The notes under the pieces are model-generated. The model was not told the DNA's origin, ran no database searches, and saw nothing but the letters and a program-made list of their open reading frames with translations. From the NCBI GenBank assembly GCA_029851415.1, contig CM056741.1, forward strand, positions 89,377,282-89,441,281: DNA of 64,000 nt, written 5' to 3'. Position 1 is the first letter of the stretch, and each line of letters starts with the position of its first letter. The translations under genes and the position numbers were made by a program. Of the stretch, positions 35,800 to 50,200 are shown piece by piece. This DNA comes from Eretmocerus hayati (Eukaryota > Arthropoda > Insecta > Hymenoptera > Aphelinidae).

Positions 35800-38700
35800 G
35801 CTCGATTTCGCCCTGTTTTGGGCCCCATAGCCGAGGGTCCTGACTGGTAATAAATTCTCTGGGCATCATCAATGATACATGATCACTCGATCTAAGGTTC
35901 TGTAGAGTTTCGGGTCCATTGGAACATCTTGCAACCCACAGTGGCGTCATAACTGCGCGGATAACTGCCCAAAGCTCGATTTCTCCCTGTTTTGGGCTCC
36001 ATAGCCGAGGGGGCTGACTGGTAATGAATCCTCTGGGCATCAGAGATAGTACGTGACTACTTGATCTAGGGTTTTGTGGAGTTTCGGATCCATTGGAACA
36101 TCCTACAACCCACAGTGGCGTCATAACTGGGCAGATAACTGCTCAAAGCTTGATTTCGCCCTGTTTCGGGCCCCATAGCCGAGGGTGCTGACTGGTAATG
36201 AATCCTCTGGGCATCAGAGATAGTACGTGACTACTTGATCTAGGGTTTTGTGGAGTTTCGGGTCCGTTGGAACATCCTACAACCCACAGTGGCGTCATAA
36301 CTGGGGAAATGATTGCTCAAAGCTCGATTTCTCCCTGTTTTGGGCCCCATAGCCGAGGGTGCTGACTGGTAATAAATTCTCTGGGCATCATCAATGATAC
36401 ATCATCACTCGATCTGAGGTTCTGTAGAGTTTTGGGTCCATTGGAACATCCTACAACCCACAGTGGCGTCATAACTGCACGGATAACTGCTCAAAGCTCG
36501 ATTTCTCCCTGTTTTGGGCCCCATAGCCGAGGGTGCTGACTGGTAATAGATCCTCTGGGCATCAGAGATAGTACGTGACTACTTGATCTAGGGTTTTGTG
36601 GAGTTTCGGGTCCATTGGAACATCCTACAACCCACAGTGGCGTCATAACTGCGCAGATAAGTGCTCACAGCTCGATTTCGCCCTGTTTTGGGCCCCATAG
36701 CCGAGGGTCCTGACTGGTAATAAATTCTCTGGGCATCATCAATGATACATGATCACTCGATCTAAGGTTCTGTAGAGTTTCGGGTCCATTGGAACATCTT
36801 GCAACCCACAGTGGCGTCATAACTCCGCGGATAACTGCCCAAAGATCGATTTCTCCCTGTTTTGGGCTCCATAGCCGAGGGTGCTGACTGGTAATAAATC
36901 CTCTGGGCATCAGAGATAGTACGTGACTACTTGATCTAGGGTTTTGTGGAGTTTCAGATCCATTGGATCATCCTACAACCCACAGTGGCGTCATAACTGG
37001 GCAGATAACTGCTCAAAGCTTGATTTCGCCCTGTTTCGGGCCCCATAGCCGAGGGTGCTGACTGGTAATAAATCCTCTGGGCATCAGAGATAGTACGTGA
37101 CTACTTGATCCAGGGTTTTGTGGAGTTTCGGATCCATTGGATCATCCTACAACCCACAGTGGCGACATAACTGCGCAGATAACTGCTCAAAGCTCGATTT
37201 CGCCCTGTTTTGGGCCCCATAGCCGAGGGTCCTGACTGGTAATGAATTCTCTGGGCATCATCAATGATACATGATCAGTCGATCTAAGGTCCTGTAGAGT
37301 TTTGGGTCCATTGGAACATCTTACAACCCACAGTGGCGTCATAACTGCGCGGATAACTGTCCAAAGCTCGATTTCTCCCTGTTTTGGGCCCCATAGCCGA
37401 GGGTGCTGACTGGTAATAAATTCTCTGGGCATTAGAGATAGTGCGTGACTACTTGATCTAGGGTTTGGTGGAGTTTCGGGTCCATTGGAACATCCTACAA
37501 CCCACAGTGGCGTCATAACTGGGCAGATAACTGCTCAAAGCTTGATTTCTCCCTGTTTCGGGCCCCATAGCCGAGGGTGCTGACTGGTAATAAATCCTCT
37601 GGGCATCAGAGATAGTACGTGACTTTTCGATCTAGGGTTTTGTGGAGTTTCGGGTCCATTGGAACATCCTACAACCCACAGCGGCGTCATAACTGCGCAG
37701 ATAACTGCTCGGAGCTCGATTTCGCCCTGTTTTGGGCCCCATAGCCGAGGGTCCTGACTGGTAATAAATTCTCTGGGCATCATCAATGATACATGATCAC
37801 TCGATCTAAGGTTCTGTAGAGTTTCGGGTCCATTGGAACATCTTGCAACCCACAGTGGCGTCATAACTGCGCGGATAACTGCCCAAAGCTCGATTTCTCC
37901 CTGTTTTGGGCTCCATAGCCGAGGGGGCTGACTGGTAATGAATCCTCTGGGCATCAGAGATAGTACGTGACTACTTGATCTAGGGTTTTGTGGAGTTTCG
38001 GATCCATTGGAACATCCTACAACCCACAGTGGCGTCATAACTGGGCAGATAACTGCTCAAAGCTTGATTTCGCCCTGTTTCGGGCCCCATAGCCGAGGGT
38101 GCTGACTGGTAATGAATCCTCTGGGCATCAGAGATAGTACGTGACTACTTGATCTAGGGTTTTGTGGAGTTTCGGGTCCGTTGGAACATCCTACAACCCA
38201 CAGTGGCGTCATAACTGGGGAAATGATTGCTCAAAGCTCGATTTCTCCCTGTTTTGGGCCCCATAGCCGAGGGTGCTGACTGGTAATAAATTCTCTGGGC
38301 ATCATCAATGATACATCATCACTCGATCTGAGGTTCTGTAGAGTTTTGGGTCCATTGGAACATCCTACAACCCACAGTGGCGTCATAACTGCACGGATAA
38401 CTGCTCAAAGCTCGATTTCTCCCTGTTTTGGGCCCCATAGCCGAGGGTGCTGACTGGTAATAGATCCTCTGGGCATCAGAGATAGTACGTGACTACTTGA
38501 TCTAGGGTTTTGTGGAGTTTCGGGTCCATTGGAACATCCTACAACCCACAGTGGCGTCATAACTGCGCAGATAAGTGCTCACAGCTCGATTTCGCCCTGT
38601 TTTGGGCCCCATAGCCGAGGGTCCTGACTGGTAATAAATTCTCTGGGCATCATCAATGATACATGATCACTCGATCTAAGGTTCTGTAGAGTTTCGGGTC

Positions 38701-39534
38701 CATTGGAACATCTTGCAACCCACAGTGGCGTCATAACTCCGCGGATAACTGCCCAAAGATCGATTTCTCCCTGTTTTGGGCTCCATAGCCGAGGGTGCTG
38801 ACTGGTAATAAATCCTCTGGGCATCAGAGATAGTACGTGACTACTTGATCTAGGGTTTTGTGGAGTTTCAGATCCATTGGATCATCCTACAACCCACAGT
38901 GGCGTCATAACTGGGCAGATAACTGCTCAAAGCTTGATTTCGCCCTGTTTCGGGCCCCATAGCCGAGGGTGCTGACTGGTAATAAATCCTCTGGGCATCA
39001 GAGATAGTACGTGACTACTTGATCCAGGGTTTTGTGGAGTTTCGGATCCATTGGATCATCCTACAACCCACAGTGGCGACATAACTGCGCAGATAACTGC
39101 TCAAAGCTCGATTTCGCCCTGTTTTGGGCCCCATAGCCGAGGGTCCTGACTGGTAATGAATTCTCTGGGCATCATCAATGATACATGATCAGTCGATCTA
39201 AGGTCCTGTAGAGTTTTGGGTCCATTGGAACATCTTACAACCCACAGTGGCGTCATAACTGCGCGGATAACTGTCCAAAGCTCGATTTCTCCCTGTTTTG
39301 GGCCCCATAGCCGAGGGTGCTGACTGGTAATAAATTCTCTGGGCATTAGAGATAGTGCGTGACTACTTGATCTAGGGTTTGGTGGAGTTTCGGGTCCATT
39401 GGAACATCCTACAACCCACAGTGGCGTCATAACTGGGCAGATAACTGCTCAAAGCTTGATTTCTCCCTGTTTCGGGCCCCATAGCCGAGGGTGCTGACTG
39501 GTAATAAATCCTCTGGGCATCAGAGATAGTACGT
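35800..39534 (+). repeat. Tandem duplication of 11 monomers (1914 bp)
   Basis: About 35800-37620 recurs at 37714-39534. Shared rare variants include ATAAGTGCTCACAG (near 36657 and 38571), AACTCCGCGGATAA with AAAGATCGAT, CTGCACGGATAA and GGTTTGGTGGAG. A related older copy of part of this unit lies at about 18100-19300. Confidence 0.8.
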
Positions 39535-39797
39535 GACTACATGAACTAGGGTTTTGTGGAGTTTCGGGTCCATTGGAACATCCTACAACCCACAGTGGCG
39601 TCATAACTGCGAAGATAACTGCTCAAAGCTCGATTTCGCCCTGTTTTGGGCCCCATAGCCGAGGGTCCTGACTGGTAATGAATTCTCTGGGCATCATCAA
39701 TGATACATGATCAGTCGATCTAAGGTCCTGTAGAGTTTTGGGTCCATTGGAACATCTTACAACCCACAGTGGCGTCATAACTGCGCGGATAACTGTC

Positions 39798-41320
39798 CAA
39801 AGCTCGATTTCTCCCTGTTTTGGGCCCCATAGCCGAGGGTGCTGACTGGTAATAGATTCTCTGGGCATCAGAGATAGTACGTGACTTTTCGATCTAGGGT
39901 TTTGTGGAGTTTCGGGTCCATTGGAACATCCTACAACCCACAGCGGCGTCATAACTGCGCAGATAACTGCTCGGAGCTCGATTTCGCCCTGTTTTGGGCC
40001 CCATAGCCGAGGGTCCTGCCTGGTAATAAATTCTATGGGCATCATCAATGATACATGATCACTCGATCTAAGGTTCTGTAGAGTTTTGGGTCCATTGGAA
40101 CATCCTACAACCCACAGTGGCGTCATAACTGCGCGGATAACTGCTCAAAGCTCGATTTCTCCCTATTTTGGGCCCCATAGCCGAAGGTGCTGACTGGTAA
40201 TAAATTGTCTGGGCATCATCAATTATACATAGTCACTCGATCTAAGGTTCTGTAGAGTTTTGGGTCCATTGGAACATCCTACAACCCACAGTGGCGTCAT
40301 AACTGCGCGGATAACTGCTCAAAGCTCGATTTCTCCCTGTTTTGGGCCCCATAGCCGAGGGTGCTGACTGGTAATGAATTCTCTGGGCATCAGAGATAGT
40401 ACGTGACTACTTGATCTAGGGTTTTCTGGAGTCTCGGGTCCATTGGAACATCCTACAACCCACAGTGGCGTCATAACTGCGCAGATAACTGCTCACAGCT
40501 CGATTTCGCCCTGTTTTGGGCCCCATAGCCGAGGGTCCTGACTGGTAATAAATTCTCTGGGCATCATCAATGAAACATGATCACTCGATCTAAGGTTCTG
40601 TAGAGTTTCGGGTCCATTGGAACATCTTGCAACCCACAGTGGCGTCATAACTGCGCGGATAACTGCCCAAAGCTCGATTTCCCCCTGTTTTGGGCTCCAT
40701 AGCCGAGGGTGCTGACTGGTAATAAATCCTCTGGGCATCAGAGATAGTATGTGACTACTTGATCTAGGGTTTTGTGGATTTTCGGATCCATTGGATCATC
40801 CTACAACCCACAGTGGCGTCATAACTGGGCAGATAACTGCTCAAAGCTTGATTTCGCCCTGTTTCGGGCCCCATAGCCGAGGGTGCTGACTGGTAATAAA
40901 TCCTCTGGGCATCAGAGATAGTATGTGACTACTTGATCTAGGGTTTTGTGGAGTTTCGGGTCCATTGGAACATCGTACAACCCACAGTGGCGACATAACT
41001 GCGCAGATAACTGCTCAAAGCAAGATTTCGCCCTGTTTTGGGCCCCATAGCCGAGGGTCCTGACTGGTAATAAATTCTCTGGGCATCATCAATGATACAT
41101 GATCAGTCGATCTAAAGTCCTGTAGAGTTTTGGGTCCATTGGAACATCTTACAACCCACAGTGGCGTCAGAACTGCGCGGATAACTGACCAAAGCTCGAT
41201 TTCTCCCTGTTTTGGGCCCCATAGCCGAGGGTGCTGACAGGTAATAAATCCTCTGGGCATTAGAGATAGTACCTGACTACTTGATCTAGGGTTTTGTGGA
41301 GTTTCGGATCCATTGGATCA
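39798..41320 (+). repeat. Distant copy of the 19733-21250 satellite segment
   Basis: Offset 20065 bp. Shared rare variants include GTTTTCTGGAGTCTCGGG, GTGGATTTTCGG, TCAAAGCAAGATTTCG, CATCGTACAACCC and TTTCCCCCTG. After about 41280 the copy carries one extra monomer (offset becomes 20239 bp). Confidence 0.75.
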
Positions 41321-41539
41321 TCCTACATCCCACAGTGGCGTCATAACTGCGCGGATAACTGCTCAAAGCTCGATTTCTCCCTGTTTTGGGCCCCATAGCC
41401 GAGGGTGCTGACTGGTAATGAATTCTCTGGGCATCAGAGATAGTACGTGACTACTTGATCTAGGGTTTTGTGGAGTTTCGGGTCCATTGGAACATCCTAC
41501 AACCCACAGTGGCGTCATAACTGGGCGGATAATTGCTGA

Positions 41540-44500
41540 AAGCTTGATTTCGCCCTGTTTCGGGCCCCATAGCCGAGGGTGCTGACTGGTAATAAATCCT
41601 CTGGGCATCAGAGATATTACGTGACTACATGAACTAGGGTTTTGTGGAGTTTCGGGTCCATTGGAACATCCTACAACCCACAGTGGCGTCATAACTGCAA
41701 AGATAACTGCTCAAAGCTCGATTTCGCCCTGTTTTGGGCCCCATAGCCGAGGGTGCTGACTGGTCATAAATTCTTTCGGCATCATCAATGATATATAACC
41801 ACTCGATCTAAGGTTTTGTGGAGTTTCGGGTCCGTTGGAACATCCTACAACCCACAGTGGCGTCATAACTGCGCGGATAACTGCTCAAAGCTCGATTTCG
41901 CCCTGTTTTGGGCCCCATAGCCGAGGGTGCTGACTGGTAATAGATCCTCTGGGCATCAGAGATAGTACGTGACTACTTGATCTAGGGTTTTGTGGAGTTT
42001 CGGGTCCATTGGAACATCCTACAACCCACAGTGGCGTCATAACTGCGCGGATAACTGCTCAAAGCTCGATTTCTCCCTGTTTTGGGGCCCATAGCCGAGG
42101 GTGCTGACTGGTAATGAATTCTCTGGGCATCATCAATTATACATAGTCACTCGATCTAAGGTTCTGTAGAGTTTCGGGTCCATTGGAACATCTTACAACC
42201 CACAGTGGCGTCAGAACTGCGCGGATAACTGCTCAAAGCTCGATTTCTCCCTGTTTTGGGCCCCATAGCCGAGGAACCTGACTGGTAATAAATTCTCTGG
42301 GCATCAGAGATAGTACGTGATCTCTTGATCTAGGGTTTTGTGGAGTTTCGGGTCTGTTGGAACATCCTACAACCCACAGTGGCGTCATAACTGGGCAGAT
42401 AATTGCTCAAAGCTCGATTTCTCCCTGTTTTGGGCCCCATAGCCGAGGGTGCTGACTGGAAATAAATTCCCTGGGCATCATCAATGATACATAATCACTC
42501 GCTCTGAGGTTCTGTAGAGTTTTGGGTCCATTGGAACATCCTACAACCCACAGTGGCGTCATAACTGCGCGGATAACTGCTCAAAGCTCGATTTCGCCCT
42601 GTTTTGGGCCCCATAGCCGAGGGTCCTGACTGGTAATAAATTCTCTGGGCATCATCAATGATACATGATCACTCGATCTAAGGTTTTGTAGAGTTTCGGG
42701 TCCATTGGAACATCTTACAACCCACAGTGGCGTCAGAACTGCGCGGATAACTGCCCAAAGCTCGATTTCTCCCTGTTTTGGGCCCCATAGCCGAGGGTGC
42801 TGACTGGTAATAAATTCTCTGGGCATCAGAGATAGTACGTGACTATTTGATCTAGGGTCCTGTAGAGTTTCGGGTCCATTGGAACATCTTACAACCCACA
42901 GTGGCGTCATAACTGCGCGGAAAACTGCCCAAAGCTTGATTTCGCCCTGTTTTGGGCCCCATAGCCGAGGGTGCTGACTGGTAATAAATTCCCTGGGCAT
43001 CAGAGATAGTACGTGACTACTTGATCAAGGGTTTTGTGGAGTTTCGGGTCCATTGGAACATCCTACAACCCGCAGTGGCGTCATAACTGCGCAGATAACT
43101 GCTCAAAGCTCGATTTCTCCCTGTTTTGGGCCCCATTATCGAGGGTGCTGACTGGTAGTAGATTCTCTGGGCATCAGAGATAGTACGTGACTACTTGATC
43201 TAGGGTTTTGTGGAGTTTCGGGTCCATTGGAACATCCTACAACCCACAGTGGCGACATAACTGCGCAGATAACTGCTCAAAGCTCGATTTCGCCCTGTTT
43301 TGGGCCCCATATTCGAGGGTCACGACTAGTAATGAATTCTCTGGGCATCATCAATGATACATGATCAGTCGATCTAAGGTTCTGTAGAGTTTTGGGTCCA
43401 TTGGAACATCTTACAACCCACAGTGGCGTCATAACTGCGCGGAAAACTGCCCAAAGCTTGATTTCGCCCTGTTTTGGGCCCCATAGCCGAGGGTGCTGAC
43501 TGGTAATAAATCTTCTGGGCATCAGAGATGGTACGTGACTACTTGATCTTGGGTTTTGTGGAGTTTCGGGTCCATTGGAACATCGTACAACCCACAGTGG
43601 CGACATAACTGCGCAGATAACTGCTCAAAGCTTGATTCCGCCCTGTTTCGGGCCCCATAGCCGAGGGTGCTGACTGGTGATAAATCCTCTGGGCATCAGA
43701 GATGGTACGTGACTACTTGATCTTGGGTTTTGTGGAGTTTCGGGTCCATTGGAACATCGTACAACCCACAGTGGCGTCATAACTGGGCAGATAACTGCTC
43801 AAAGCTTGATTTCGCCCTGTTTCGGGCCCCATAGCCGAGGGTGCTGACTGGTAATTAATCCTCTGGGCATCAGAGATAGTATGTGACTACTTGATCTAGG
43901 GTTTTGTGGAGTTTCGGGTGCATTGGAACATCGTACAACCCACAGTGGCGACATAACTGCGCAGATAACTGCTCAAAGCTCGATTTCGCCCTGTTTTGGG
44001 CCCCATAGCCGAGGGTCCTGACTGGTAATAAATTCTCTGGGCATCATCAATGATACATGACCAGTCGATCTAAGGTCCTGTAGAGTTTTGGGTCCATTGG
44101 AACATCTTACAACCCACAGTGGCGTCATAACTGCGCGGATAACTGTCCAAAGCTCGATTTCTCCCTGTTTTGGGCCCCATAGCCGAGGGTGCTGACTGGT
44201 AATAAATTCTCTGGGCATTAGAGATAGTACGTGACTACTTGATCTAGGGTTTTGTGGAGTTTCGGGTCCATTGGAACATCCTACAACCCACAGTGGCGTC
44301 ATAACTGGGCAGATAACTGCTCAAAGCTTGATTTCGCCCTGTTTCGGGCCCCATAGCCGAGGGTGCTGAGTGGTAATAAATCCTCTGGGCATCAGAGATA
44401 GTACGTGACTACATGAACTAGGGTTTTGTGGAGTTTCGGGTCCATTGGAACATCCTACAACCCACAGTGGCGTCATAACTGCGAAGATAACTGCTCAAAG

Positions 44501-47227
44501 CTCGATTTCGCCCTGTTTTGGGCCCCATAGCCGAGGGTGCTGACTGGTCATGAATTCTTTCGGCATCATTAATGATATATAACCACTCGATCTAAGGTTT
44601 TGTGGAGTTTCGGGTCCGTTGGAACATCCTACAACCCACAGTGGCGTCATAACTGCGCGGATAACTACTCAAAGCTCGATTTCGCCCTGTTTTGGGCCCC
44701 ATAGCCGAGGGTGCTGACTGGTAATAAATTCTCTCGGCATCATCAATGATATATAACCACTCGATCTAGGGTTTTGTGGAGTTTCGGGTCCATTGGAACA
44801 TCCTACAACCCACACTGGCGTCATAACTGGGCAGATAATTGCTCAAAGCTCGATTTCGCCCTGTTTTGGGCCACATAGCCGAGGGGGCTGACTGGTAATA
44901 AATTCTCTCGGCATCATCAATGATATATAACCACTCGATCTAAGGTTCTGTAGAGTTTCGGGTCCATTGGAACATCCTACAACCCACAGTGGCGTCATAA
45001 CTGCGCGGATAACTGCTCAAAGCTCGATTTCTCCCTGTTTTGGGCCCCATAGCCGAGGAACCTGACTGGTAATAAATTCTCTGGGCATCAGAGATAGTAC
45101 GTGATCTCTTGATCTAGGGTTTTGTGGAGTTTCGGGTCCGTTGGAACATCCTACAACCCACAGTGGCGTCATAACTGGGCAGATAATTGCTCAAAGCTCG
45201 ATTTCTCCCTGTTTTGGGCCCCATAGCCGAGGGTGCTGACTGGAAGTAAATTCTCTGGGCATCATCAATGATACATAATCACTCGCTCTGAGGTTCTGTA
45301 GAGTTTTGGGTCCATTGGAACATCCTACAACCCACAGTGGCGTCATAACTTCGCGGATAACTGCTCAAAGCTCGATTTCTCCCTGTTTTGGGCCCCATAG
45401 CCGAGGGTCCTGACTGGTAATAAATTCTCTGGGCATCATCAATGATACATGATCACTCGATCTAAGGTTTTGTAGAGTTTCGGGTCCATTGGAACATCTT
45501 ACAACCCACAGTGGCGTCAGAACTGCGCGGATAACTGCCCAAAGCTCGATTTCTCCCTGTTTTGGGCCCCATAGCCGAGGGTGCTGACTGGTAATAAATT
45601 CTCTGGGCATCAGAGATAGTACGTGACTATTTGATCTAGGGTCCTGTAGAGTTTCGGGTCCATTGGAACATCTTACAACCCACAGTGGCGTCATAACTGC
45701 GCGGATAACTGCCCAAAGCTTGATTTCGCCCTGTTTTGGGCCCCATAGCCGAGGGTGCTGACTGGTAATAAATTCCCTGGGCATCAGAGATAGTACGTGA
45801 CTAGTTGATCAAGGGTTTTGTGGAGTTTCGGGTCCATTGGAACATCCTACAACCCGCAGTGGCGTCATAACTGCGCAGATAACTGCTCAAAGCTCGATTT
45901 CTCCCTGTTTTCGGCCCCATTATCGAGGGTGCTGACTGGTAATAGATTCTCTGGGCATCAGAGATAGTACGTGACTACTTGATCTAGGGTTTTGTGGAGT
46001 TTCGGGTCCATTGGAACATCCTACAACCCACAGTAGCGTCATAACTGGGGGGATGATTGCTCAAAGCTCGATTTCTCCCTGTTTTGGGCCCCATAGCCGA
46101 GGGTGCTGACTGGTAATAAATTCTCTGGGCATGATCAAGGATACATCATCACTCTATCTGAGGTTCTGTAGAGTTTTGGGTCCATTGGAACATCCTCCAA
46201 CCCACAGTGGCGTCATAACTGCGCGGATAACTGCTCAAAGCTCGATTTCTCCCTGTTTTGGGCCCCATAGCCGAGGGTGCTGACTGGTAATGAATTCTCT
46301 GGGCATCAGAGATAGTACGTGACTACTTGATCTAGGGTTTTGTGGAGTTTCGGGTCCATTGGAACATCCTACAACCAACAGTGGCGTCATAACTGCGCAG
46401 ATAACTGCTCACAGCTCGATTCCGCCCTGTTTTGGGCCCCATAGCCGAGGGTCCTGACTGATAATAAATTCTCTGGGCATCATCAATGATACATGATCAC
46501 TCGATCTAAGGTTCTGTAGAGTTTCGGGTCCATTGGAACATCTTGCAACCCACAGTGGCGTCATACCTGCGCGGATAACTGCCCAAAGCTCGATTTCTCC
46601 CTGTTTTGGGCTCCATAGCCGAGGGTGCTGACTGGTAATAAATCCTCTGGGCATCAGAGATAGTACGTGACTACTTGATCTAGGGTTTTGTGGAGTTTCG
46701 GATCCATTGGATCATCCTACAACCCACAGTGGCGTCATAACTGGGCAGATAACTGCTCAAAGCTTGATTTCGCCCTGTTTCGGGCCCCATAGCCGAGGGT
46801 GCTGACTGGTAATAAATCCTCTGGGCATCAGAGATATTACGTGACTACATGAACTAGGGTTTTGTGGAGTTTCGGGTCCATTGGAACATCCTACAACCCA
46901 CAGTGGCGTCATAACTGCAAAGATAACTGCTCAAAGCTCGATTTCGCCCTGTTTTGGGCCCCATAGCCGAGGGTGCTGACTGGTCATAAATTCTTTCGGC
47001 ATCATCAATGATATATAACCACTCGATCTAAGGTTTTGTGGAGTTTCGGGTCCGTTGGAACATCCTACAACCCACAGTGGCGTCATAACTGCGCGGATAA
47101 CTGCTCAAAGCTCGATTTCGCCCTGTTTTGGGCCCCATAGCCGAGGGTGCTGACTGGTGATAAATTCTCTCGGCATCATCAATGATATATAACCGCTCGA
47201 TCTGAGGTTCTGTAGAGTTTTGGGTCC
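41540..47227 (+). repeat. 30-monomer higher-order unit, copy 1 (5220-bp period)
   Basis: Compared base by base at an offset of 5220 bp, 42061-46800 has 9 mismatches against 47281-52020 (4740 bp, about 99.8% identity) and no indel. Very rare variants are shared, for example TTTTGGGGCCCATAG (42081/47301), GGTCTGTTGG, CACAGTAGCGTC (46030/51250) and AACTTCGCGG. The 41581-41938 stretch also matches 46801-47158, so the periodicity starts near 41540 apart from one replaced patch. Confidence 0.92.
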
Positions 47228-50200
47228 GTTGGAACATCCTACAACCCACAGTGGCGTCATAACTGCGCGGATAACTGCTCAAAGCTCGATTTCTCCCTGT
47301 TTTGGGGCCCATAGCCGAGGGTGCTGACTGGTAATGAATTCTCTGGGCATCATCAATTATACATAGTCACTCGATCTAAGGTTCTGTAGAGTTTCGGGTC
47401 CATTGGAACATCTTACAACCCACAGTGGCGTCAGAACTGCGCGGATAACTGCTCAAAGCTCGATTTCTCCCTGTTTTGGGCCCCATAGCCGAGGAACCTG
47501 ACTGGTAATAAATTCTCTGGGCATCAGAGATAGTACGTGATCTCTTGATCTAGGGTTTTGTGGAGTTTCGGGTCTGTTGGAACATCCTACAACCCACAGT
47601 GGCGTCATAACTGGGCAGATAATTGCTCAAAGCTCGATTTCTCCCTGTTTTGGGCCCCATAGCCGAGGGTGCTGACTGGAAATAAATTCCCTGGGCATCA
47701 TCAATGATACATAATCACTCGCTCTGAGGTTCTGTAGAGTTTTGGGTCCATTGGAACATCCTACAACCCACAGTGGCGTCATAACTGCGCGGATAACTGC
47801 TCAAAGCTCGATTTCGCCCTGTTTTGGGCCCCATAGCCGAGGGTCCTGACTGGTAATAAATTCTCTGGGCATCATCAATGATACATGATCACTCGATCTA
47901 AGGTTTTGTAGAGTTTCGGGTCCATTGGAACATCTTACAACCCACAGTGGCGTCAGAACTGCGCGGATAACTGCCCAAAGCTCGATTTCTCCCTGTTTTG
48001 GGCCCCATAGCCGAGGATGCTGACTGGTAATAAATTCTCTGGGCATCAGAGATAGTACGTGACTATTTGATCTAGGGTCCTGTAGAGTTTCGGGTCCATT
48101 GGAACATCTTACAACCCACAGTGGCGTCATAACTGCGCGGAAAACTGCCCAAAGCTTGATTTCGCCCTGTTTTGGGCCCCATAGCCGAGGGTGCTGACTG
48201 GTAATAAATTCCCTGGGCATCAGAGATAGTACGTGACTACTTGATCAAGGGTTTTGTGGAGTTTCGGGTCCATTGGAACATCCTACAACCCGCAGTGGCG
48301 TCATAACTGCGCAGATAACTGCTCAAAGCTCGATTTCTCCCTGTTTTGGGCCCCATTATCGAGGGTGCTGACTGGTAGTAGATTCTCTGGGCATCAGAGA
48401 TAGTACGTGACTACTTGATCTAGGGTTTTGTGGAGTTTCGGGTCCATTGGAACATCCTACAACCCACAGTGGCGACATAACTGCGCAGATAACTGCTCAA
48501 AGCTCGATTTCGCCCTGTTTTGGGCCCCATATTCGAGGGTCACGACTAGTAATGAATTCTCTGGGCATCATCAATGATACATGATCAGTCGATCTAAGGT
48601 TCTGTAGAGTTTTGGGTCCATTGGAACATCTTACAACCCACAGTGGCGTCATAACTGCGCGGAAAACTGCCCAAAGCTTGATTTGGCCCTGTTTTGGGCC
48701 CCATAGCCGAGGGTGCTGACTGGTAATAAATCTTCTGGGCATCAGAGATGGTACGTGACTACTTGATCTTGGGTTTTGTGGAGTTTCGGGTCCATTGGAA
48801 CATCGTACAACCCACAGTGGCGACATAACTGCGCAGATAACTGCTCAAAGCTTGATTTCGCCCTGTTTCGGGCCCCATAGCCGAGGGTGCTGACTGGTGA
48901 TAAATCCTCTGGGCATCAGAGATGGTACGTGACTACTTGATCTTGGGTTTTGTGGAGTTTCGGGTCCATTGGAACATCGTACAACCCACAGTGGCGTCAT
49001 AACTGGGCAGATAACTGCTCAAAGCTTGATTTCGCCCTGTTTCGGGCCCCATAGCCGAGGGTGCTGACTGGTAATTAATCCTCTGGGCATCAGAGATAGT
49101 ATGTGACTACTTGATCTAGGGTTTTGTGGAGTTTCGGGTGCATTGGAACATCGTACAACCCACAGTGGCGACATAACTGCGCAGATAACTGCTCAAAGCT
49201 CGATTTCGCCCTGTTTTGGGCCCCATAGCCGAGGGTCCTGACTGGTAATAAATTCTCTGGGCATCATCAATGATACATGATCAGTCGATCTAAGGTCCTG
49301 TAGAGTTTTGGGTCCATTGGAACATCTTACAACCCACAGTGGCGTCATAACTGCGCGGATAACTGTCCAAAGCTCGATTTCTCCCTGTTTTGGGCCCCAT
49401 AGCCGAGGGTGCTGACTGGTAATAAATTCTCTGGGCATTAGAGATAGTACGTGACTACTTGATCTAGGGTTTTGTGGAGTTTCGGGTCCATTGGAACATC
49501 CTACAACCCACAGTGGCGTCATAACTGGGCAGATAACTGCTCAAAGCTTGATTTCGCCCTGTTTCGGGCCCCATAGCCGAGGGTGCTGAGTGGTAATAAA
49601 TCCTCTGGGCATCAGAGATAGTACGTGACTACATGAACTAGGGTTTTGTGGAGTTTCGGGTCCATTGGAACATCCTACAACCCACAGTGGCGTCATAACT
49701 GCGAAGATAACTGCTCAAAGCTCGATTTCGCCCTGTTTTGGGCCCCATAGCCGAGGGTGCTGACTGGTCATGAATTCTTTCGGCATCATTAATGATATAT
49801 AACCACTCGATCTGAGGTTTTGTGGAGTTTCGGGTCCGTTGGAACATCCTACAACCCACAGTGGCGTCATAACTGCGCGGATAACTGCTCAAAGCTCGAT
49901 TTCGCCCTGTTTTGGGCCCCATAGCCGAGGGTGCTGACTGGTAATAAATTCTCTCGGCATCATCAATGATATATAACCACTCGATCTAGGGTTTTGTGGA
50001 GTTTCGGGTCCATTGGAACATCCTACAACCCACACTGGCGTCATAACTGGGCAGATAATTGCTCAAAGCTCGATTTCGCCCTGTTTTGGGCCACATAGCC
50101 GAGGGGGCTGACTGGTAATAAATTCTCTCGGCATCATCAATGATATATAACCACTCGATCTAAGGTTCTGTAGAGTTTCGGGTCCATTGGAACATCCTAC

